The notes beneath the pieces are model-generated. The model saw only the letters and a program-made list of their open reading frames with translations. It was not told the DNA's origin and made no database searches. This document shows positions 1 through 8,584 of a stretch of DNA of 64,000 nucleotides, in pieces. Each line of letters begins with the position of its first letter. The first letter of the stretch is position 1. This DNA is from Johnsonella ignava ATCC 51276 (lineage in GTDB: Bacteria > Bacillota > Clostridia > Lachnospirales > Lachnospiraceae): contig NZ_JH378831.1 in assembly GCF_000235445.1 (NCBI RefSeq), positions 213,312 to 277,311 on the forward strand. The letters are read 5' to 3'. The position numbers were made by a program, and so were the translations under genes.

Positions 1-89
1 ATGCTTACATGAAGAGTTTCGCACATAAGCTTTACAGTCCAAAGTTCATTGTGCTTGTCATAAAATGAACTGATAACGGTAATGAGCCC
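1..89 (-). CDS. IS3-family transposase OrfB, N-terminal fragment
   Basis: Directly after the OrfA stop, 29 codons stay open to the window edge and end in ELWTVKLMCETLHVS. This matches the region of IS3 OrfB proteins just before the conserved SR.xYY segment. The DDE catalytic residues would lie outside the window. No ATG with a good ribosome site is visible, so whether it is translated alone or as a fusion with OrfA cannot be decided here. Confidence 0.55.
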
Positions 90-389
90 TTATTTCTTCC
101 GGCTTACGGCGAAAAAACCGAGAGCCTCTTTAAGAATGTCATTAGACCGTTGAAGTTCTAAAACCTCTTTTTCAAGCTCGCATATCTTTTGATCCTTGGC
201 ATCATTAGATAAACGTTTGTTACCGCTTCCAACATATGCGGTTTCCTGATATTTTTTACGTTTATTACGCCAGCCCGAAAGGGTGTAATAAGGAATACCG
301 AGTTGGTTAGCAGCGGCATTAAGACCAATTTCATCGGATAGCTTAACAGCCTCTTCTTTAAAAGTTTTGTCGTATTGCATTTTGATCAC
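90..389 (-). CDS. IS3-family transposase OrfA
   Basis: The 99-residue protein has the usual OrfA layout: an N-terminal helix-turn-helix (residues about 8-45, with FKEEAVKLSDEIGLNAAANQ then GIPYYTLSGWRNK) and a C-terminal coiled coil rich in Leu and Glu (about 68-92) ending in ALGFFAVSRKK. OrfA binds the element ends and is normally joined to the OrfB integrase by ribosomal frameshifting. Here the stop codon is followed at once, in the same frame, by OrfB-like sequence, so I see no obvious minus-one slippery site between them. The length is normal for OrfA. Confidence 0.88.
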   Translation of the reverse strand: MIKMQYDKTFKEEAVKLSDEIGLNAAANQLGIPYYTLSGWRNKRKKYQETAYVGSGNKRLSNDAKDQKICELEKEVLELQRSNDILKEALGFFAVSRKK

Positions 390-445
390 CTCTGTGTTTT
401 TAATAATACCATAGATTTGGTGAGTTTACCAACTCTACTTAAATG

Positions 446-793
446 CTACCACTCCACTGCTCCACAGCTTAAAGAGCCACTAAATCCGCTCATTGCATCC
501 AAGTATAATTTGTATACACAAACGGAAATGTAGATTATAAACATAACTGCGCATATTAACTCCGGAAATATTGTATATTCTATCTTACAGCCATTATCTT
601 GTTCTTCTATGCTACCTTTCACATAACACAATCCTATATGCTTAAATCCACTTTTTTTACCTTGTAGTATTATTTGAAATTTTTTATCTTTTAATAATTT
701 CATGAAAGATAATTTATCAAACATTTTCAATATTTCTGCTGTAGTTTTATTTGTTATACATGACCCCTTTACTATAAAGCTTACCATAAACAT
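446..793 (-). CDS. small membrane protein, immunity-like, truncated by the IS
   Basis: Start ATG has GGAGG four bases upstream; an in-frame ATG two codons later is an alternative. The product has a soluble N-terminal region of about 75 residues and one hydrophobic segment (about 80-97, LICAVMFIIYISVCVYKLY). The last residues (about SCGAVEW) appear to be read from the insertion sequence, so the natural C-terminus is lost. An orphan protein tail (808-966) ends 15 bp upstream. The first 22 residues recur at 3199-3276. I do not recognise a named family. Position and build suggest an immunity protein, by inference only. Confidence 0.5.
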   Translation of the reverse strand: MFMVSFIVKGSCITNKTTAEILKMFDKLSFMKLLKDKKFQIILQGKKSGFKHIGLCYVKGSIEEQDNGCKIEYTIFPELICAVMFIIYISVCVYKLYLDAMSGFSGSLSCGAVEW

Positions 794-807
794 TTAACCT
801 CCATATG

Positions 808-966
808 TCAAACACTGCTTTGACTGAAATTATTAGAATCTGCTATCAATGATCCAGAGTCAAAAGGATATGATAATCTCGGATTATGCCAATTAATTGG
901 AGCTTCCCCATATACCCAACCTTCTGACAGCTGTTTATATAATGTAATTTCCACTCCTGCACCACC
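808..966 (-). pseudogene. orphan effector/toxin C-terminal tail
   Basis: A 52-codon open stretch without its own start encodes a Gly/Trp/Tyr-rich peptide containing EGWVYGEAPINWHNPRLSYP and ends in a TGA just before the 446-793 gene. Composition and position fit the extreme C-terminus of a secreted polymorphic toxin followed by its immunity gene. An in-frame TGA at 967-969 interrupts it upstream, and beyond that it joins a fragment of a different gene, so it cannot be expressed as a normal protein. Confidence 0.45.
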
Positions 967-1151
967 TCAAAGTCCTTCTCCTTCAATAACTTCGCTATAA
1001 TTATGTCCTTATTTTTAAAAATATCATTACAAAGCACTTTTTCTACCGCCTTTTTCCAGAGTACTGCAATAATATCTTCATATCCTTTTAGAACAAATCT
1101 TATTCCTTCCTCTATTTCCGTTTCACTGAAATCAGGTATAGTTGCAAGCAT
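967..1151 (-). pseudogene. fragment of the 193-residue helical protein gene, chimeric junction
   Basis: Codons from 1151 down to about 1003 encode a near copy of the C-terminal half of the protein at 3327-3908 (shared segment GIRFVLKGYE then IIAVLWKKAVEKVLCNDIFK). Similarity stops abruptly after NKDI, and the open frame then runs out of phase through the toxin tail at 808-966. The 101-codon frame seen here (846-1151) is therefore a recombination chimera rather than a real gene. Confidence 0.6.
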
Positions 1152-1152
1152 A

Positions 1153-2862
1153 TTAATAAAACTTTATTCTAGCCTTCCCATAATAAACAAACATTCCATC
1201 CAAATGATTTGGAAGTGATATATTTCTATAATGATCAAATATTCCTCGTCCAAAAACCTCTGTTGAAACAAATTTCACACTTTCCGGCAAATAAATTTCT
1301 CTAAGATTTTTACAAGATGAAAATATATCATTTCCCAAATATTCCACTCCGACAGGAATATTTGCGAATACTAAGTTATTACAATTCTCAAATGCCCTAT
1401 CTCCAATTATTTTAATCCCTTGTAAAAAATCCAAATTATAAATTCTTGTACCCTCTAAGGCGGCTTCCGATATCATAGTTGTCCCCTCTTTAAGCTGTAT
1501 ATCAGCCTTTGTTTTGTCTAAACATTCTACAAGTACCTTTCCTACATATTTGCATCCGTCCACTTCTTCTTGACTGTTATACCAAGGGGTTTCATTTAAT
1601 GCCTTATAGCCGACAAAACTTACACCGGAAGAATCACCTATGTCAACCAATTTTTTACAGCCTTCAAAGGCTTTCTCTCCTATGTACCTTGTTTTATCAG
1701 TTAAATTAATTGAACTTAAATTTTCACATTCTGCAAATGAATTATCCCAAATATTTTCTAAACCGGAGCCTAATACCACTTCCTTTAAATTTTTGCATTG
1801 ATAAAAGCTATATGACTGTATCGACTTTATTTTACTTGGCAATACTATCTTTTCAAGTGAATCGCAGGCTGCAAATACACTATTTCCCATTAACTCCACA
1901 TTCTCCGGTATATCTATATATGACAGTTTTTGACAATAACTAAAGTTGGCACCCCCTATAACCGTTAAGCTATCAGGAAGAATTACTTCCTCAAGTTCGG
2001 AAGAATTAGTAAAAACTCCACTTGCTATACTTTTAATTCCATCTCTAACTATTACCTTCTTCTCATTTCCTTCATATCCCATTAAAATGTTCGAAAAATA
2101 TTTATACCCGGCATCTATTGGAAGTTCGGATAACCACAAAGTATTTTCAAAAGCATCTGAGCCCAACAAAATATCTTCTCTATTCAAGACAACTTCTTTC
2201 AAATTTTTACAACCCATGAAAGCTTCACTTTCTACATTTCGTGTATTGAAAGGTATACAAATCTTTTCAAGACTTATACAATTATAAAAAGCCCTGTATT
2301 CGATTTTTGTCAAATTTTCTGATAATTGAACATCATTTAACGAAATACAATTTTCAAAAATCCTTAAGCCTATATATGTTTTGGAATCCGAAAAGTTTAC
2401 TTTTTTTAGGTTGAAACAGTTTGCAAAACTTCCCCAAGTCAAATGTTCCAAAGAATCAGGAAATACTATATCCTCTAAACCTGCACAACCTTCAAACGAA
2501 AAGAAACCTATTTTCTTTAGCCCTTGTGGAAAATTAATTTTCTTCAATCCGGTACAATCTGCAAAAGCATAATTTCCTATATTAACAATTGAATCAGGTA
2601 AAACCACCTCTTCAATATGTGTATTACCTGCAAAAGCATAATCACCTATACTTTTAACTCCTTCCGGAATAATTAATATTTTGGAATTATCACCTCTATT
2701 TATTATGCCTTTTTGTATTCCTTTTACAGTATTATTATATATAACCATATGTTCAAACAACATATTTCTTATGTAATGTTGAAATGTAAAAACACAAGTT
2801 ATTATAACAATTGAAACAATAATTAATCTTCTTATTAAACATTTTTTCTTTAATAATTTCAC
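1153..2862 (-). CDS. BspA-like leucine-rich-repeat protein, membrane anchored
   Basis: The 569-residue protein has an N-terminal hydrophobic anchor (about residues 12-30). About twenty LRR_5 repeats of the Treponema/BspA type follow, with the pattern IP..V..IG..AF..C..L, spanning about 45-550. Such proteins are extracytoplasmic and often bind host or surface ligands. It ends in GKARIKFY, resembling the end of the second LRR gene (4615-6189). The start is the ATG of MKLLKKK. It lies inside a cassette array of duplicated small genes, downstream of fragments at 2883-3276. The fold is clear; ligand and role are unknown. Confidence 0.8.
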   Translation of the reverse strand: MKLLKKKCLIRRLIIVSIVIITCVFTFQHYIRNMLFEHMVIYNNTVKGIQKGIINRGDNSKILIIPEGVKSIGDYAFAGNTHIEEVVLPDSIVNIGNYAFADCTGLKKINFPQGLKKIGFFSFEGCAGLEDIVFPDSLEHLTWGSFANCFNLKKVNFSDSKTYIGLRIFENCISLNDVQLSENLTKIEYRAFYNCISLEKICIPFNTRNVESEAFMGCKNLKEVVLNREDILLGSDAFENTLWLSELPIDAGYKYFSNILMGYEGNEKKVIVRDGIKSIASGVFTNSSELEEVILPDSLTVIGGANFSYCQKLSYIDIPENVELMGNSVFAACDSLEKIVLPSKIKSIQSYSFYQCKNLKEVVLGSGLENIWDNSFAECENLSSINLTDKTRYIGEKAFEGCKKLVDIGDSSGVSFVGYKALNETPWYNSQEEVDGCKYVGKVLVECLDKTKADIQLKEGTTMISEAALEGTRIYNLDFLQGIKIIGDRAFENCNNLVFANIPVGVEYLGNDIFSSCKNLREIYLPESVKFVSTEVFGRGIFDHYRNISLPNHLDGMFVYYGKARIKFY

Positions 2863-2882
2863 CGGTTTACTCCTTCTGTGTA

Positions 2883-3198
2883 TTATTCACCTAGAAACAT
2901 TTGTATAATACCATTTAAAATTTGTACAACTGACAATCCCTTTCTACCTGTGTCTTGTAATATATATTTTTTCCTCTCTCCAGTTTTTCATATTTAATAT
3001 CCGGTTCCAATCTTATTTCTTTACCGGGTTGGTCGGTACTTAACATATTAATTCTCTCAATTCTGTCAATATTATCCGGTGCATAGGACATTTCAAAACC
3101 ATTTACTAAATCATTATTATCAAAAGTAATCTTTATACCAAATTCATCATTATAAAGTCCATCTAAAAAATAATATTTCTTATCTTCAATTTTTTTAT
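2883..3198 (-). pseudogene. fragment homologous to the C-terminal half of the split lipoprotein
   Basis: An open stretch with no start encodes NDLVNGFEMSYAPDNIDRIE and neighbouring residues, paralogous to the middle of the 13,091-13,957 product (FTMTYAHKYIDRIKRLNE). It ends at a TAA at 2883-2885. Upstream it is fused out of frame to a copy of the first 22 codons of the 446-793 gene, so it is a recombination remnant. Confidence 0.55.
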
Positions 3199-3276
3199 CA
3201 CCGTCATTTTCAATATTTCTGCTGTCGTTTTATTTGTTATACATGACCCCTTTATTGTAAAGCTTACCATAAACAT
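3199..3276 (-). pseudogene. 5-prime fragment, second copy of the 446-793 gene
   Basis: This segment repeats the ribosome site and first 22 codons of the small gene at 446-793 (MFMVSF..KGSCITNKTTAEILKM) with few changes, then breaks into the unrelated fragment at 2883-3198. It marks a recombination junction. Confidence 0.65.
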
Positions 3277-3326
3277 TTAACCTCCATTAACGCTTACAAT
3301 GTTTTGAACTATAAAACTGTAATTAC

Positions 3327-3908
3327 CTAACTCTCTATTTTTCTGTTTCTCTCTTGAATTTCTACTTTTCTTAATTCTCCCATATACTCTCCGACAAGAA
3401 TATAAGGGATTTCCCTTATGTCCTTATTTTTAAAAATATCATTACAAAGCACTTTTTCTACCGCCTTTTTCCAAAGTACTGCAATAATACCTTCATATCC
3501 TTTTAGAACAAACCTTATTCCTTCCTCTATTTCCGCTTCACTTAAATCAGGTATCTTTGTTTTATTTTGTACAAGCTTTTCCCTAATAATACTCGCATCC
3601 TTTTTCACAAAATCAGGTACCCAATATCTTATGTTTAGTGGTTTATTTATATATAGACTTTCATCCGCTGCATATAGCATATATTTATAAGATTTCGTAT
3701 AAAGGCTTGTATCAAGAAAAAACAGTACAATATAAGCAAGTTTAGTTTCTTTTATTTCACTTTTGTTTTCTATAATATCTGCCAAAAGTATCCTGATTTC
3801 ATCTTTTAAACTTTCTGTAGAATACATTTTGTATTCTTTAATTTTTTTGCTTATCCATTGATACCTGAAAGCTTCAAAATACTTTATTTTTTGATTTTCT
3901 CTATTCAT
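3327..3908 (-). CDS. hypothetical helical protein, possible effector adaptor
   Basis: The 193-residue, charged, mostly helical protein has no signal peptide or membrane segment. It starts 3 bp after the stop of the DcrB-like gene, so the two are translationally linked. A partial copy of its C-terminal half (967-1151) sits immediately before an orphan toxin tail. This order, DcrB-like protein then this protein then effector tip, suggests a cytoplasmic adaptor or chaperone for loading effectors, by inference only. I recognise no named domain. Confidence 0.6.
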   Translation of the reverse strand: MNRENQKIKYFEAFRYQWISKKIKEYKMYSTESLKDEIRILLADIIENKSEIKETKLAYIVLFFLDTSLYTKSYKYMLYAADESLYINKPLNIRYWVPDFVKKDASIIREKLVQNKTKIPDLSEAEIEEGIRFVLKGYEGIIAVLWKKAVEKVLCNDIFKNKDIREIPYILVGEYMGELRKVEIQERNRKIES

Positions 3909-3911
3909 CTT

Positions 3912-4499
3912 TTACTTTCTTATAAGTTCAATATTTTGAAATATATCAGTTGCCGCCTTTTTCCATGCATTTGAACTGTGTTCCCTACAATTAAAGATTA
4001 ACTGTATCATTTTCCTGTCGGTTTTTCCCATTCCTACTATATGATAAATTTTTTCATCTATTCCGGGTAGGATAAAATCAAAACAATGCATTTCAATACA
4101 GCCTTCTTTATTAAGTTTTGCAGTATCTAAGAACTTTATACCCTTATGTGCCTTTGAAAGAAGATTTACAAAATCACCTACCAGGGTCTCGACATCTGCA
4201 TTCTCACTTTCTTCCAAAAGACTGAAGCTGAAATTTATATCTCCTGCAAGATTTGTTTTTATCATCTCAGGTCTGAAACTGGTAGGATACTTTATTTCTT
4301 TTATTTCATCCGGCATATCTATAAAGGAAGAAGGGGTGTATATTGATACAGAATCATTAAAGTATATAGCTTTTGTAAAGGTTTCCAACTTACCTGATAT
4401 ATAGTAACCGTCTTCTAAGGACATGGAAATACTATTATCCATTTCTAATTTCATTGGTATAATTTTCTCGTCAATATGATTTTTTGACATTTTATTCAA
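3912..4499 (-). CDS. DcrB/DUF1795-like protein, possible EagR-type effector chaperone
   Basis: The 195-residue cytoplasmic protein resembles the DcrB/DUF1795 fold: an N-terminal strand-rich part (MSLEDGYYISGKLETF), a central hydrophobic part and a C-terminal WKKAATDIFQNIELIRK. In type VI secretion, DUF1795 proteins (EagR) chaperone effectors that dock on VgrG spikes. The assignment rests on pattern and context only. The start may be TTG at 4499 or the ATG three codons in. A decayed, internally deleted copy lies at 7436-7596. The partner gene follows after 3 bp. Confidence 0.5.
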   Translation of the reverse strand: MNKMSKNHIDEKIIPMKLEMDNSISMSLEDGYYISGKLETFTKAIYFNDSVSIYTPSSFIDMPDEIKEIKYPTSFRPEMIKTNLAGDINFSFSLLEESENADVETLVGDFVNLLSKAHKGIKFLDTAKLNKEGCIEMHCFDFILPGIDEKIYHIVGMGKTDRKMIQLIFNCREHSSNAWKKAATDIFQNIELIRK

Positions 4500-4614
4500 T
4501 ATATCTCACTTTCACATCACTATAATAATTTTTATCATTGTTTTTAACTTTAATATTTTTAATATGTCATAAAACCTATAGCTTTAATTTATTAAATATA
4601 TTAATTTACTACTT

Positions 4615-6189
4615 TTAGTAGAATACCAGTTTAGGCGTCTTTATGCCGGCAGTTTCAATCCAGTAGTACTCCCCCTTCAATCTTTCCGGCAGCTGAATTT
4701 CTTCTAAAAGAAAACATTCTCTGATAGCAAGCGGATCAAGTTTTTCAACATTTTCCGGTATTTTTATACTTTTAAATGCACATCCTCCAAAAGCATATGC
4801 ATATATGCTTTTTAGGCTTTTAGGTAATTCTATATTTTCCAGCTTTCTACAACCTACAAATGTAAAACCATAAATTTCCTCTATTTTAATACCGTCCTCG
4901 AAAATTACCTTTTTTTAATTGGAACATAGAAAAAATGCTTGTGATAAAATTATTTCTACACTTTTAGGAATGAAAATCTCCTCAATATCTTTATTATTTG
5001 CAAAAGTTTCAGCTGCAATTACTCTTGTTCCATCCTTGATTTTTATTTTTTTTACTCCATTATCTACAACATCCAAAAGTATATTGTCTGCATACTTACA
5101 ACCGAATTCATCTGTTTTCATATTCTTCAAATACAATGTGTTTTCAAAGTTGTAAGCCGCTATACTTTCAATTCTGTGAGGTAAATTTATATACTCAAGT
5201 TCTTTACAATTATTAAATGCTCCATATCCAATCGTAACTATACTTTCAGGTAATTTGACTTTTTTTAACTTTGAATTTTTGAAAGTATCATTTCCTATCC
5301 TTTCCAATCCCTCTGAAATATTTACTTTTTCCAAAGATACACAATTTTCAAAACATCTATCTCCTATTTCCAATATACCTTCAGGAAAGTCCACTTCCTC
5401 TATAACAGAATTATTAATAAACGCAGCATTCGCAATTACTTTACTTGATTCTTTAATCTTAACAAACTTACTTATACCCTTGTTATATAAAAGAACTTTT
5501 CCCAAGTATACAGACCCGTACTCATCAGACTTGGTATTATTTATAAGAGCAGTACCTGCAAACGCATCTTCTCCAACACTTCTGATTCCCTCAGGCATCT
5601 TTACCGCTGAGAGATTACTACAAGCTGCGAATGCGAGAGCATCAATCCTTTCCAGACTGTTCGGCAAATCTATACTTTTAAGATTTTCGCAATTAGCAAA
5701 GGCACTCCCGCCAATTTCCGATAATTTATCGGAAAAAGTTATCTTTTTCAAAGAATGGCAACCCAAAAATACATTCGCTTCAATACTCTTTATTCCCTCA
5801 GGGAGTTCTATTTCTTGTAAGAGCACACAATTTGAAAATGCACCGGTCTCTATAGTTTCTAATTGCTCCGGCAAACTGATACTACTTAGTTTTACACAGT
5901 TATAAAAAGCACATACACCTATGCTTCTTACACTACCCGGTATCTCAACACTTTCCAGGTTGGAGCAATCTTTAAATGCAAAAAAACTAATCGCCGTTAC
6001 TCCATTGGGAATTTCTATAATTTTAATATCAGCCCTTTTTTCTATAATTCCATCTTTTATTCCCAGCAAAATATCATTCTTAATTATCACCCTGCACTTC
6101 AAATTTGCGACTGTCCAAAGCACGGCAACAATAATAAAAAATCCTATTAATATATATTTATGTATTTTTTTTATTTTAAACATTTTCAT
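4615..6189 (-). pseudogene. BspA-like leucine-rich-repeat protein broken by a nonsense codon
   Basis: The first 424 codons (4915-6189) encode an N-terminal membrane anchor (about residues 8-28) and repeated LRR_5 units. TAA at 4915-4917 interrupts the frame, but the same frame then continues for about 100 more LRR codons (GFTFVGCRKLENIELP, AYAFGGCAFKSIKIP) to a natural end, KTPKLVFY, at 4615-4617. The stop replaces an expected Leu codon (TTA to TAA) beside a run of seven A. The truncated product might still fold. The family is extracytoplasmic and adhesin-like. Confidence 0.75.
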
Positions 6190-6210
6190 AATCCTTTTGA
6201 CACAAATTAA

Positions 6211-6384
6211 TTATTTAAAATTATCATCTATCTCTTTAAAAGTATCTCCTATTTTATTTTTAATATCTTGCAATTCTTTAAAATCTATGTTTATAGGTTC
6301 CAGCATATGAAAAAATGCTTGTATATATCTAGCACTGGTACATACAGCCGATACTAAACTAATAATATTTAGAAGTGTTACCAA
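6211..6384 (-). pseudogene. orphan C-terminal remnant upstream of the LRR gene
   Basis: This open stretch without a clear start encodes a hydrophobic part followed by a charged tail (KELQDIKNKIGDTFKEIDD) and ends 22 bp before the LRR start codon. It looks like the end of a larger lost gene. I do not recognise the family. Confidence 0.3.
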
Positions 6385-6798
6385 CTATGTTACTATTTTG
6401 TGCAATCCTTATTGAAATAAAATCTCTAATTAACTATTATATCCTTTCGCTAAATACATAATTACAACCGGATTCCCAATACCATTGTCATAATATTTTG
6501 CTACTTTTAAGTATCGATATACATACGGATTCATTTTTTAAATTCATCATTTAATATCCAAATTCCGCCTGTATTATCATCTTTTATCATTTCTTCCTCT
6601 TGATTTCCAATCAACATATAATCAAATGCCTCCCTGCTTGGACAATCAATCTCAAAATAATAGTCCTTTCCAGCTTTAGTATGTTTTAATATGTCCTAGA
6701 AAATCATTATTATAATCCGTATTCTCCTAAATTCTGTTGATCCGCTAAAAGTCCAAATGAAACCTATATATTCAATTGTTGCTATTGTATACAGCTAC
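6385..6798 (-). pseudogene. decayed immunity-like gene remnants
   Basis: Several short open stretches in different minus-strand frames read like real protein, for example YYFEIDCPSREAFDYMLIGN near 6580-6690, which stops around 6531. A short ATG frame (MNPYVYRYLKVAKYYDNGIG) overlaps that stop. In-frame stops and shifts near 6690-6760 break the rest. I read this as one or two degraded cassette genes with no intact coding sequence. Confidence 0.35.
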
Positions 6799-7302
6799 TT
6801 AATGATGTATAAAATCTTGCTTTCCTACAGTTATTTTATATACATTATCATCTTCATCAAAATAGCAATCTATTTCAAATGCACCATCTACAACTGACAA
6901 GTATCCATCGGGCTCATATTCAAAATATCTAGCATTCCTATATATTTTCTCAATAGTATTTTTACTTGTACCTACTCCTATTTTATAACGCCCGAACCTA
7001 TATTTAGTACCGGTAACTTCTATTCTACACAAACTAGCCACATTACCACGCATTGTTCCAAATACAAAGTTCCTTCCATCTGTAGTATATACTTCTCTAA
7101 AACCATATCCATATTCTCCATAACTGCTATCTTTAATTTCCTTAATTGGACCATTATTTACAATAACCGATTCATAAAAATTATTTTCTGCAAAATTTAC
7201 TACTGCATAATAATCTTTAACATAAATGCCTTTATTGTTTATGTTAAAGATTATTATTAAAAATATTAAAATTACAACTCCTGTCAACAGTATAATTTTC
7301 AT
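6799..7302 (-). CDS. single-pass membrane-anchored protein, immunity-like
   Basis: The start chosen is the ATG of MKIILLTGVVIL at 7302, with GGGAG 11 bases upstream; an earlier frame start at 7329 lacks a site. The 167-residue product has one N-terminal hydrophobic anchor (about 3-20) and a polar extracytoplasmic domain rich in Tyr, Gly and Asp. A short orphan tail frame (7307-7366) stops four bases upstream, the same tail-then-anchored-protein order seen elsewhere in the array. No family recognised. Confidence 0.55.
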   Translation of the reverse strand: MKIILLTGVVILIFLIIIFNINNKGIYVKDYYAVVNFAENNFYESVIVNNGPIKEIKDSSYGEYGYGFREVYTTDGRNFVFGTMRGNVASLCRIEVTGTKYRFGRYKIGVGTSKNTIEKIYRNARYFEYEPDGYLSVVDGAFEIDCYFDEDDNVYKITVGKQDFIHH

Positions 7303-7306
7303 TGTT

Positions 7307-7366
7307 CTATTTGCTCCCATCACATGCATTGTTTATGCAAGTTCCCGGATAGTATCCATTACGCAT
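7307..7366 (-). CDS. 19-residue peptide, or C-terminal tail fused to a strong ribosome site
   Basis: ATG at 7366 has a strong AAGGAGA site six bases upstream and encodes MRNGYYPGTCINNACDGSK. The frame is also open 11 codons further upstream, to an ATG beside the repeated junction sequence at 7387-7417. It may be a leader peptide that couples translation to the next gene, or simply the last residues of a lost effector. Confidence 0.3.
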   Translation of the reverse strand: MRNGYYPGTCINNACDGSK

Positions 7367-7435
7367 AAACTCTCCTTTATAATATATAACTACCTCCATT
7401 AACACTTGTAATGTTTTTATCAATAATTCTTTTTT

Positions 7436-7596
7436 TTACTTTCCTATAAGTTCAATATTTTGGAATATATCCGTTGCCGCTTTTTCCCAGACATTCGTGC
7501 TGTATTCATTCATTTAAAGATTGCCTGTATTATTTTTCTGTCAGCTTTTCACACACCTATCATAGGATAAATCTTTTCATCAATGTGTTCTTTCAT
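7436..7596 (-). pseudogene. internally deleted, decayed copy of the DcrB-like gene
   Basis: The start (MKEHIDEKI) matches the N-terminus of the 3912-4499 product, then jumps to its C-terminal part (matching TDRKMIQLIF and NAWKKAATDIFQNIEL). Several in-frame stops and shifts follow. The junction falls where the intact gene has the similar sequences HIDEKI and GIDEKI, suggesting deletion by recombination between short repeats. Confidence 0.6.
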
Positions 7597-7730
7597 AAAC
7601 TTTCATAAAATATCAGTTTTTATTAGATTCAACTATCTGTGTAATATAAATATTTCATGAATAGATTTATGTAATACCTATATTTGAAATATTATATCAA
7701 TATTATTAAGGATAAAATGGCCATATGAAG

Positions 7731-8021
7731 TCATCTGCAACTTCCTGAAGACCATATTGTTTCCCATACATAACTTTCCCATTTACCGTCTTTTTTTATA
7801 TAAGTAACCAAATCCATTGAGCCTCCTCTATAATATATCTGTGCTATATTTTCACTATATTCAAATACCTTTATAAAATAATAATTTGCCAAAAAACAAT
7901 TATCCTTTTCTAAGTATAAAAACTCTTTAGAGTATAAATGTGTTAGTATTTCTACTTTTATATAAGGATATATTAAAAATCCTACTAAAAAGAATACTGC
8001 CAACAATATATATTTTTTCAT
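7731..8021 (-). CDS. small membrane-anchored protein, immunity-like
   Basis: The 96-residue protein begins with one hydrophobic segment (about residues 3-21, YILLAVFFLVGFLIYPYIKV) and has a short polar domain ending GSCR. Its ATG overlaps the stop of the preceding gene by four bases (ATGA), so the two are co-translated. Both follow the orphan tail at 8316-8525. The set looks like a toxin tip with one or two membrane immunity proteins, inferred from layout only. Confidence 0.5.
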   Translation of the reverse strand: MKKYILLAVFFLVGFLIYPYIKVEILTHLYSKEFLYLEKDNCFLANYYFIKVFEYSENIAQIYYRGGSMDLVTYIKKDGKWESYVWETIWSSGSCR

Positions 8022-8311
8022 TTTATACCCCCTACTATAATTACCTTTGTATCTTCATAGTTGTCTTTTATAAATTCAATATCCTCTATTAAAAAACTCT
8101 GTCCTGTATTTAATATTACACCGTGAAGTACATATTTAGTCTTTCCATGCACAAGTATCCATGAATCATTAGACTCACTACTATACTTTTGCTCCAGTAT
8201 TTCCTTTACTTTATCACCATATTTAACCGTTAAATGTATGGGGTGCAAAATATAACTGTAAAGAACTGAAAAGCATAATCCTAAAATAAATGCATATAAA
8301 AATTTTTTCAA
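8018..8311 (-). CDS. small membrane-anchored protein, TTG start
   Basis: I place the start at TTG 8309-8311, preceded seven bases upstream by GGGAG. This gives a 97-residue protein beginning KKFLYAFILGLCFSVLYSY, one clean N-terminal anchor, and a polar domain rich in Lys, Asp and Ile. A longer frame to 8437 would overlap the orphan tail and lacks a site. The stop overlaps the next start by four bases. Function unknown; immunity-like by context. Confidence 0.55.
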   Translation of the reverse strand: MKKFLYAFILGLCFSVLYSYILHPIHLTVKYGDKVKEILEQKYSSESNDSWILVHGKTKYVLHGVILNTGQSFLIEDIEFIKDNYEDTKVIIVGGIK

Positions 8312-8315
8312 TGTT

Positions 8316-8525
8316 TTATTCTCCCATTCTATTGTAATTTTCTTTAACACTATTACCAAAAGGGCTAGGTCTCGGAGCATCATGTGGTAATCTTGGTTTA
8401 TTTCCGATTCCAAATATATATCCCAACGTTCCATCACCTCGCTTTACATGAGCTAAATTATAAATTGAACCCAATAGTTCAGGAGATGATACCTGTGGGG
8501 CAAGAGGTTCCCACTCATCCAACAT
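8316..8525 (-). pseudogene. orphan effector/toxin C-terminal tail
   Basis: This 69-codon frame is preceded directly by an in-frame TAA and has no ribosome site. It contains PLAPQVSSPELLGSIYNLAH and KPRLPHDAPRPSPFGNSVKE, Pro/Gly-rich sequence typical of the end of a secreted polymorphic toxin. The stop lies just inside the ribosome-site region of the membrane protein gene that follows. The 5-prime part of the parent gene is missing. Confidence 0.45.
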
Positions 8526-8584
8526 TTATCTAAGATAGGCGGCGGCATATACTATATTTATCTCATTATTATATAAGCTATAAA

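Larger units (their letters stand above)
1..457 (-). mobile_element. IS3-family insertion sequence, partial (window edge)
   Basis: OrfA and the first codons of an OrfB-like transposase lie here on the minus strand. The element continues past base 1. Its orfA-side end is near 445-457, where a small hypothetical gene stops abruptly in sequence resembling an IS terminus. The other end is outside the window, so inverted repeats and target duplication cannot be checked. Confidence 0.75.

Noticed and set aside
966..970. TGA inside the 808-966 tail as a selenocysteine codon
   Set aside because: No hairpin follows at the right distance, no redox motif is present, and the sequence upstream is part of a recombination junction.
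8018..8437. 139-residue version of the small membrane protein
   Set aside because: The extra N-terminal part overlaps the orphan tail in another frame and lacks a ribosome site, while TTG 8311 has a good one and gives a clean membrane anchor.
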